Origin: Synechococcus sp. MED650
Lineage (GTDB): Bacteria > Cyanobacteriota > Cyanobacteriia > PCC-6307 > Cyanobiaceae
Length of the DNA: 19,079 nucleotides
Assembly (NCBI GenBank): GCA_002691345.1
Contig: NZHI01000050.1
Coordinates: 4,607-23,685 of the forward strand
Direction of reading: 5' to 3'
The notes beneath the pieces are model-generated. The model had not been told where the DNA came from. It did not search any database and worked only from the letters and a program-made list of their open reading frames with translations. Below, piece after piece: positions 14,042 to 19,079 of this stretch. The position numbers and the translations under genes were made by a program. Position 1 is the stretch's first letter; the number at the start of each line of letters is the position of its first letter.

Positions 14042-14497
14042 TCAGCTCAAGCTGAGGCCCATGGCACGAATTCCATTGGGGTCAATGACAAAGCCCTGGC
14101 TCTTCAGCGCGTCTAGAGCATCGGCTGGTGCCGATACGGAAAGGCTGCAACCCGGCAGGTCGCGTCGCAAGATGTGGAGAGCCCGGTGCACCAGCACCGT
14201 GAAAAGGATTGCCTGATCTGCTCCAGGCTTTGCGGCCAGGTTCCAGAGATTGGCATTGAGCGCCAGGTCACTGGTGGCGCGAACGAAACCGGCCAGTTCA
14301 TCGCACTCGACCTTGATGATGCTGATGTGCCACAGGCTGCGTTCGAGGGCCAGTGTCCAGCGCTCTGCGTCGTGGGCGGATTCCCCGCAACTCGTGAGCA
14401 GAGCATTGAGTTGCTGTGCCGTGGGCGGAGGGCTGGTTTCAATCCGATACCCATCCGGAAGTTGAGGAATAGCGGATTGCTTAAAGAAGGGAAGCAA
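14042..14497 (-). CDS. GNAT-fold protein, NSI/SNAT-like, acetyl-CoA loop degenerate
   Basis: The 151-residue protein aligns by eye with the cyanobacterial/plastid GNAT acetyltransferases related to NSI/SNAT: LAGFVRATSDLALNANLWN (68-86) and the C-terminal SQGFVIDPNGIRAMG (133-147) are close to that family's core. The acetyl-CoA pyrophosphate loop (normally QGxGLG after DP) is replaced by KPGADQAILFTVLV (90-103), and the Tyr before the GF motif is absent (DALKSQGF). It may have lost acetyltransferase activity. It begins at TTG (14497), seven bases beyond the ppc stop and in the same frame, with only ATT as another option upstream. It is last in the trpE-gshA-ppc group. Confidence 0.6.
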   Translation of the reverse strand: MLPFFKQSAIPQLPDGYRIETSPPPTAQQLNALLTSCGESAHDAERWTLALERSLWHISIIKVECDELAGFVRATSDLALNANLWNLAAKPGADQAILFTVLVHRALHILRRDLPGCSLSVSAPADALDALKSQGFVIDPNGIRAMGLSLS

Positions 14498-14503
14498 AAT
14501 CGA

Positions 14504-17500
14504 TCAACCGGTATTGCGCATGCCTGCAGCAATGCCGTTCAAGGTGAGCAAAGCGCCGCGGAGCAGTTCACTGCGGCTGTAGGTGCGGTTGTCCTCCGGG
14601 TTGCCTGGCGTTTCGCTCATCGGGGGTTGGCGGTTCTGATCCCGGAGTCGTTTCAACAGGGCGACCTGGAGAAAGCCAAGCGGCACGATTGTGCGATTGC
14701 GAAGGTCTACTGATAGCTGCAATCCCTGATCAGCCCCCAGAAGCCGGGGCTGACCGGTGATTTCCAGCACCAAATTGCGAGTGAGCTCGTATTCCTTGGC
14801 GATGACACCGAAGATGGCCTCGAACGCGTCCCGCTGTTCAGGGTGCCCCAGGCTGCTCATGTAGTGATGCGCCAGGTCGAGATCGACCTTCGAGAGGGTC
14901 ATCTCCACCTTCGAGATCAGCATTCGGAAGAACGGCCAGCGCTGATGCAGTCGCTTCAACAGGTCCAGCTGCTCAGGATCGTTGCCGACTTCTTCGGAAA
15001 GAGCAGTGCCGAAGCCAAACCAGCTCGGCAGCAGGAAGCGGCTCTGGGTCCAGCCAAACACCCATGGAATGGCCCTGAGGCTGGAGAGATCCTTGGCCCC
15101 GGTTTTGCGGCGGGCGGGCCGGCTGGAGATCTGCAGTTTGCTGATTTCTTCGATCGGGGTGACCTGCTGGAAGAAGGCCACCAAATCGGGGTTGTCATGC
15201 ACCAGAGATCGGTAATGCTCGCGGGAGCGGGTCGCCAGGCGGCTCATCAGCTGGTTCCAGCTTGGAGTCGCATCGAGCTGGTTGGTGACCAAGCTGTTCT
15301 GCACCACAGCTGTGGTGACGGTTTCAAGGTTGTAGAGAGCCAGTTCCGGCAGGCCGTATTTCGACGCCAGAACTTCGCCCTGTTCAGTGATCTTGATCCG
15401 CCCCTGCAGGGTTCCGCTGGGTTGGGCAAGGATCGCCTGATAAGCGGGGCCACCGCCGCGACTGACGGAACCGCCGCGGCCATGGAACAGACGCAGGGCA
15501 ACGTTCTGACGGCTGGCCAACGCTTGAAGGGCAATCTGTGCCTGGTGGATCTCCCAGTTGCTGGAGAGAAAACCTGAATCCTTGTTGCTATCGGAATAGC
15601 CCAGCATCAATTCCTGCAGCGGCTGTTTGTTCAGACCGGCCACTGGAAGCAGCTGTCGGTACAGCGGAGTGTTGAACAGGCCTTCCATCACGGCTGGAGC
15701 CCGTTGGAGGTCTTCAACGGTTTCGAACAGCGGTACCACCAGAAGCGAGGCCTTCTGATTGGGGGGGTCCACCAGTCCGGTCTCCTTGGCTAGCAGCAAC
15801 ACCTCCAGCAGATCGGAGGCGGTGTGGCTCATCGAGATCACATAGGAGTTGCAGATGCGTTGCCCGAACTCCTCCTGAAGTCGCTGCAGCATCCGGAACA
15901 CCGCCAGTGTTTCAGCCGTGCTGTCAGACCATCGCGCTGCAGGAGGAATTAAAGGCCGACGGGTCTTCAGTTCTTGAAGCAGCCAGGCCATCCTCTCGGC
16001 CTCATCCATCTCTCCATAAGGTTTGGGGAGCTCAAGGTTGCGCGTCAGCTCGTCGATCGCGTCGCTGTGGCGGGTGCTCTCCTGACGGATATCGAGGCTC
16101 GCCAGAGAGAAGCCGAAGATATGCACCTGGTGCAGCAACGTATCCAGCTGTTCACAGCTGAGCTCCGTGCTCACCAGGCTGTTTCGCACCAACTCGAGAT
16201 CGGTGCGGAACTGATCGACGGATGTGTAGTGAAGGGATTCGGCACTTGGGAGTCCATCCAGGGGTGCACTCAGGGCTTCGCAGGGTGTCTGCCATCCGGC
16301 TTCAGAAAGCTGATTGTTGCGAGCCAGCGTCCGCTCCAGCTTTTCAAGGACGTAACAGAGTTTCAGGCGGTAGGGCTCGAGGCGGTAGCGCGCCGCTCGG
16401 CGCTCATAAATTTCGGGGAAGCGCAAGCGATCCATTTCCAGGGATTCGAGCAGCGCTGGAGCGACCTGACTCCATTGCATGGAGATGCTCAGCTGCTGGC
16501 GTAGCGACTGCACGGAGTGGATGTAGAGCTCCAGCATCAACTGGCGCTGATAGCAGGCTGTTCGCCAGGTGATCTCCGGTGTTACCGAGGGGTTGCCATC
16601 CCGATCGGAACCCACCCAAGATCCGAACGTGCAGAACGAGGCTTGGGGGACCTGAACATCGGGGTAGTGCCGGTGCAGTGAGCTGATCAAGCGCCGACGC
16701 AGCTGCGGCATCGCTTCGAACAACACCTGCTGGAAGTAGTGAAGGGTGGAGTCGACTTCATCGATCACCGTGGGTTTGAACTGGTGCAGCTCATCGGTGC
16801 GCCACCAGAGACGGATCTCCTCTTCGAGCTGGCGTCGGAGGTCATCGCGAACCTGATGTGTGATCGGGGTTTCCGATTGCAGTTGTTGCAGCAGATTGGC
16901 CACGCGCCGCTGCTTATGGCGGACGGTGTGCCGCACGATTTCAGTGGGGTGGGCGGTGAACACCAGTCGAATATCCAGTTCCCGCAGCAGTGCCTCAACC
17001 TGGGCGGGTGGCACATTCATGCGCCGAAGCCGCTCAAACACTTCACCAAAGGTGGCCGGATCGGTTTGATTCGCCAAAGGTGGCGCGAAGGGATCAAACG
17101 CATCGCGTGGAGTCTCATCCACGTTGATGCTTGGGCTCAGGCTGTCGAGATAGCTGTCTTCCTCGATGCGCTGCTCAAGGATGTTGATCAGCTGGAAGTA
17201 GAGCGAGAAGGCCCGGGCCGCGGCGATGGCCTCGGAGAGATCCATGGCGCGGATCAGCTCAACGATGGCTTCACTGGTGCTGTCACCGTCCGGGCCCTCC
17301 AGAGCCACGGGGTCGCTGAGCTGCTTGAGCCGCAGCAGCCGTTCATTCTGTTCGGGCGGACACTCGCTGCGCAGCACCGTCTTCCACAGATCTTCAATGA
17401 GATCCAGACGGTGTTGCAGGAGACGTCCCGGACAACTCGCGCCACCACTGACCCTGGGCTGGTCGCCGTTGGAGACAAGGGCGGTGGACTCGGCCATGAA

Positions 17501-17533
17501 GTCTCCACGCGGCTGCGAACTGGACATGATCAT
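14504..17533 (-). CDS. ppc: Phosphoenolpyruvate carboxylase
   Basis: PEPC fixes bicarbonate onto phosphoenolpyruvate to give oxaloacetate, the main anaplerotic reaction in cyanobacteria. The 1009-residue protein has the usual long cyanobacterial form, with catalytic [11 protein letters not shown] (193-203, His195), SDRDGNP (309-315), the lysine motif [11 protein letters not shown] (645-655) and the Gly-rich loop [13 protein letters not shown] (683-695), ending in [10 protein letters not shown]. The start at 17533 is supported by an ATGA overlap with the gshA stop; an internal ATG 12 codons later is an alternative. No N-terminal plant-type phosphorylation motif is evident. Its place behind trpE and gshA suggests coordinated carbon, thiol and amino-acid supply. 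Confidence 0.97.
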   Translation of the reverse strand: MIMSSSQPRGDFMAESTALVSNGDQPRVSGGASCPGRLLQHRLDLIEDLWKTVLRSECPPEQNERLLRLKQLSDPVALEGPDGDSTSEAIVELIRAMDLSEAIAAARAFSLYFQLINILEQRIEEDSYLDSLSPSINVDETPRDAFDPFAPPLANQTDPATFGEVFERLRRMNVPPAQVEALLRELDIRLVFTAHPTEIVRHTVRHKQRRVANLLQQLQSETPITHQVRDDLRRQLEEEIRLWWRTDELHQFKPTVIDEVDSTLHYFQQVLFEAMPQLRRRLISSLHRHYPDVQVPQASFCTFGSWVGSDRDGNPSVTPEITWRTACYQRQLMLELYIHSVQSLRQQLSISMQWSQVAPALLESLEMDRLRFPEIYERRAARYRLEPYRLKLCYVLEKLERTLARNNQLSEAGWQTPCEALSAPLDGLPSAESLHYTSVDQFRTDLELVRNSLVSTELSCEQLDTLLHQVHIFGFSLASLDIRQESTRHSDAIDELTRNLELPKPYGEMDEAERMAWLLQELKTRRPLIPPAARWSDSTAETLAVFRMLQRLQEEFGQRICNSYVISMSHTASDLLEVLLLAKETGLVDPPNQKASLLVVPLFETVEDLQRAPAVMEGLFNTPLYRQLLPVAGLNKQPLQELMLGYSDSNKDSGFLSSNWEIHQAQIALQALASRQNVALRLFHGRGGSVSRGGGPAYQAILAQPSGTLQGRIKITEQGEVLASKYGLPELALYNLETVTTAVVQNSLVTNQLDATPSWNQLMSRLATRSREHYRSLVHDNPDLVAFFQQVTPIEEISKLQISSRPARRKTGAKDLSSLRAIPWVFGWTQSRFLLPSWFGFGTALSEEVGNDPEQLDLLKRLHQRWPFFRMLISKVEMTLSKVDLDLAHHYMSSLGHPEQRDAFEAIFGVIAKEYELTRNLVLEITGQPRLLGADQGLQLSVDLRNRTIVPLGFLQVALLKRLRDQNRQPPMSETPGNPEDNRTYSRSELLRGALLTLNGIAAGMRNTG

Positions 17534-18675
17534 CCCAAACAGGCTTCCAACGTGTTGTTCATCCCCTCTTGGCTTTCCATCTCCGTGATCCCTTGGTGAA
17601 GCAGGTCAGTGATGGCGCTACCGCGGTCATGGGCTTCATCCCAGCGCATGGCCTGATTGCCGCGGCTGAGCAGCGCGTGAAGTGGTTCCAGTTTTGAACT
17701 GAGGTTGAGCGATGCCGCCAGGGGGCTCATTTCACTGATCAGCTCCTTGATCCAGTCTCGGCAAAGGATTGTGCGTTGATCACGCCAGTGCTGCAGTTCT
17801 GCATTCAGGCTCGAGTGGGCAGCGGCCGCATCATTTCTATCGGCGAGGTCCGCGAGCTCATGCAAGGTCAGCGTGCTGGCCCGTAAGGGATCCAGCCTCT
17901 CAGGCTCAGCCCGAAGTGAGAGCAGGCGCAGCTCGAGGAGTGCGGTGATGGCCAGCAGCTCGTCTGGGTCGGTCACCAAATCGCAGATGCGCAGTTCAAC
18001 CCTGTTGAGGTCGTAAGGCCGGCGCGGCCCGTTTGGGCGCACCGATGTCCAAAGGTGGCGTTCGTTGCGCATGGCACCGCTCGCCAGCTGATGCTCCACC
18101 CATTGGATGTAGTGGCCGTGATCCCGAAACAAGGGAACGGAGGCTGGAGTGAGGGGGAATTGATGCCAGCGCTGGGAGTGGTGGCCCGTGCGGTGCCCGT
18201 CAACAAAGGGTGAACTAGCACTCAGGGCAAGGAGCAAAGCTGCCTCACATCGCACGAGCCGGACGGCGGCAAACAGCCATTCCTCATCTGTAATGCCCAG
18301 ATTGATGTGAATGCTGGCGGTCACCACTCGCGTTCCATAGAGACGCTCAATCAAGTCGTGATAGGGATTGGAGGGGTCAGAGCGCTCAAACCTGCTGCTA
18401 TCCCCAAGGCTGAGAGTGCTTCCCGGAAGCAGGGTGAGATTCCTCGTGGTGAGCCATTGGCGCAGCCGGCGCCGTGGCCGCAGCAAGGCCTCCGGGAGGA
18501 GGGCGTAATCCGCAATCGGTTCCGTGATGTATTCCAGATTGCGGCGGTCGGGCTCCGTCACGAAATCGGGAAGCTCTGCCGCAACCTGCTCGGCCACACC
18601 CACGTGTTCTCCTGTCGACTGCCCGGTGAACAGTTCGACCTCGAAGCCTTTCAACAGAAGGTTCGGAGTGGTCAT
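17530..18675 (-). CDS. gshA: Glutamate-cysteine ligase, cyanobacterial type
   Basis: GshA joins glutamate and cysteine through the gamma-carboxyl, the first step of glutathione synthesis. From the ATG at 18675 the protein has 381 residues with the motifs of the cyanobacterial family: GFEVELFTG (10-18), REPD-like [10 protein letters not shown] (40-49), PGSTLSLG (84-91), [19 protein letters not shown] (118-128), [11 protein letters not shown] (150-160), SVRPNG, and [17 protein letters not shown]. This family is distinct from E. coli GshA. The start is fixed by an ATGA overlap with the trpE stop; a frame starting at 18693 would add six residues. Its own stop overlaps the ppc start in the same way, so the three genes are probably translationally coupled. 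Confidence 0.92.
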   Translation of the reverse strand: MTTPNLLLKGFEVELFTGQSTGEHVGVAEQVAAELPDFVTEPDRRNLEYITEPIADYALLPEALLRPRRRLRQWLTTRNLTLLPGSTLSLGDSSRFERSDPSNPYHDLIERLYGTRVVTASIHINLGITDEEWLFAAVRLVRCEAALLLALSASSPFVDGHRTGHHSQRWHQFPLTPASVPLFRDHGHYIQWVEHQLASGAMRNERHLWTSVRPNGPRRPYDLNRVELRICDLVTDPDELLAITALLELRLLSLRAEPERLDPLRASTLTLHELADLADRNDAAAAHSSLNAELQHWRDQRTILCRDWIKELISEMSPLAASLNLSSKLEPLHALLSRGNQAMRWDEAHDRGSAITDLLHQGITEMESQEGMNNTLEACLG

Positions 18676-19079
18676 CCCTTTGGATTCAGGCATGCCAGGG
18701 CTGTGAGCATCGCCCGAGCCTTGTTGAGGGTTTCCTCGAATTCAGCGGTGGGTTTGGAGTCGGCCACGATTCCCGCACCAGCCTGCACTTTGACCAGGCT
18801 GGCGCCATTGGCATCGGGTTGAACAATCATGGTGCGGATTGTGATGGCGGTGTTGAGAGCACCGGCCAGATCCACCGATCCGTAGACGCCGGAATAGGGC
18901 CCACGGGCATCTGGTTCGAGATCATGAATCAGCTGCATCGCCCGGATTTTTGGAGCGCCGCTCACCGTGCCGGCGGGGAAGGATGCCATCAGTAGATCCC
19001 ACACATCGTGCTCCGGTTTGAGTCGTCCCTCCACTTGGCTCACGATGTGCATCACGTGGGAATACCGCTCGATCACCAT
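18672..19079 (-). CDS. trpE: Anthranilate synthase component I, C-terminal part
   Basis: The frame is open to the right edge, so the N-terminal part lies outside the window. The visible C-terminal 135 residues belong to the chorismate-binding domain: [13 protein letters not shown], the catalytic [46 protein letters not shown] and [10 protein letters not shown]. TrpE converts chorismate and glutamine-derived ammonia to anthranilate, committing to tryptophan. Aminodeoxychorismate synthase PabB and isochorismate synthases share the fold, but the SGAPK and GAGIV details favour TrpE. The stop codon overlaps the gshA start by four bases (ATGA). The first in-frame Met at the window edge is internal. 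Confidence 0.88.
   Translation of the reverse strand: MVIERYSHVMHIVSQVEGRLKPEHDVWDLLMASFPAGTVSGAPKIRAMQLIHDLEPDARGPYSGVYGSVDLAGALNTAITIRTMIVQPDANGASLVKVQAGAGIVADSKPTAEFEETLNKARAMLTALACLNPKG

Noticed and set aside
16739..17599. Long antisense open frames opposite ppc, including this one and 14843-15577
   Set aside because: They mirror the ppc codon pattern; no domain, signal or conserved start is visible.
1..19079. CRISPR arrays, insertion sequences, prophage or integrative-element borders
   Set aside because: No regularly spaced repeats, transposase, integrase or direct-repeat attachment duplication at either tRNA was seen; gene content is uniformly core-type.

Overview
This window reads as core chromosome of a marine picocyanobacterium, most likely marine Synechococcus (inference). 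The grounds are several cyanobacteria-restricted families (DUF1815, DUF2839, CAAD/CURT1-like, the cyanobacterial type of glutamate-cysteine ligase, a CrtD-like carotenoid desaturase), GC-rich coding sequence, very tight packing, and a recA gene preceded by a perfect cyanobacterial LexA box. No insertion sequence, prophage, integrase or CRISPR array is visible, and no gene-free stretch exceeds 300 bases.

Layout, left to right. (1) Bases 1-2656, plus strand: the 3' end of an R3H-domain nucleotide-binding protein gene, tRNA-Gln(UUG), a HAD-family hydrolase starting 10 bases after the tRNA, then recA. (2) Bases 2659-4797, minus strand: a DinG/XPD-like protein whose helicase motifs look eroded, a DUF2839 small membrane protein and a DUF1815 protein. 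(3) Bases 4878-8585, alternating strands: tyrA, crtD-like desaturase, fructosamine kinase, CAAD-domain thylakoid membrane protein. (4) Bases 8659-10207, plus strand: a JAMM metalloprotease overlapping a MoeB-rhodanese E1-like enzyme. (5) Bases 10216-12245: a tandem-duplicated corrinoid adenosyltransferase (minus) and a LarE-type sulfur transferase (plus). (6) Bases 12264-13872, minus strand: recF followed by speD. (7) tRNA-Arg(CCG), plus strand. (8) Bases 14042-19079, minus strand: the operon trpE (3' part) - gshA - ppc - GNAT-like protein, with ATGA stop/start overlaps at trpE/gshA and gshA/ppc.

How the genes work together: DNA repair is represented by recA, recF and the degenerate helicase-like protein. 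Sulfur mobilisation is represented by JAMM + MoeB-rhodanese and LarE, with the duplicated CobA-like protein between them. Amino-acid, thiol and carbon metabolism is represented by tyrA, trpE, gshA, ppc and speD. Photosynthetic membrane and pigment functions are represented by the CAAD protein and the CrtD-like enzyme.

The most unusual points are: recF has no ATG, GTG or TTG upstream of its conserved N-terminus, and family alignment puts the start at an ATC codon; a complete-length DinG-like protein lacks recognisable Walker A, Walker B and motif VI residues; a GNAT protein lacks its acetyl-CoA loop and starts at TTG in the same frame just after the ppc stop; and strong hairpins without T-tracts sit at three tail-to-tail gene junctions.
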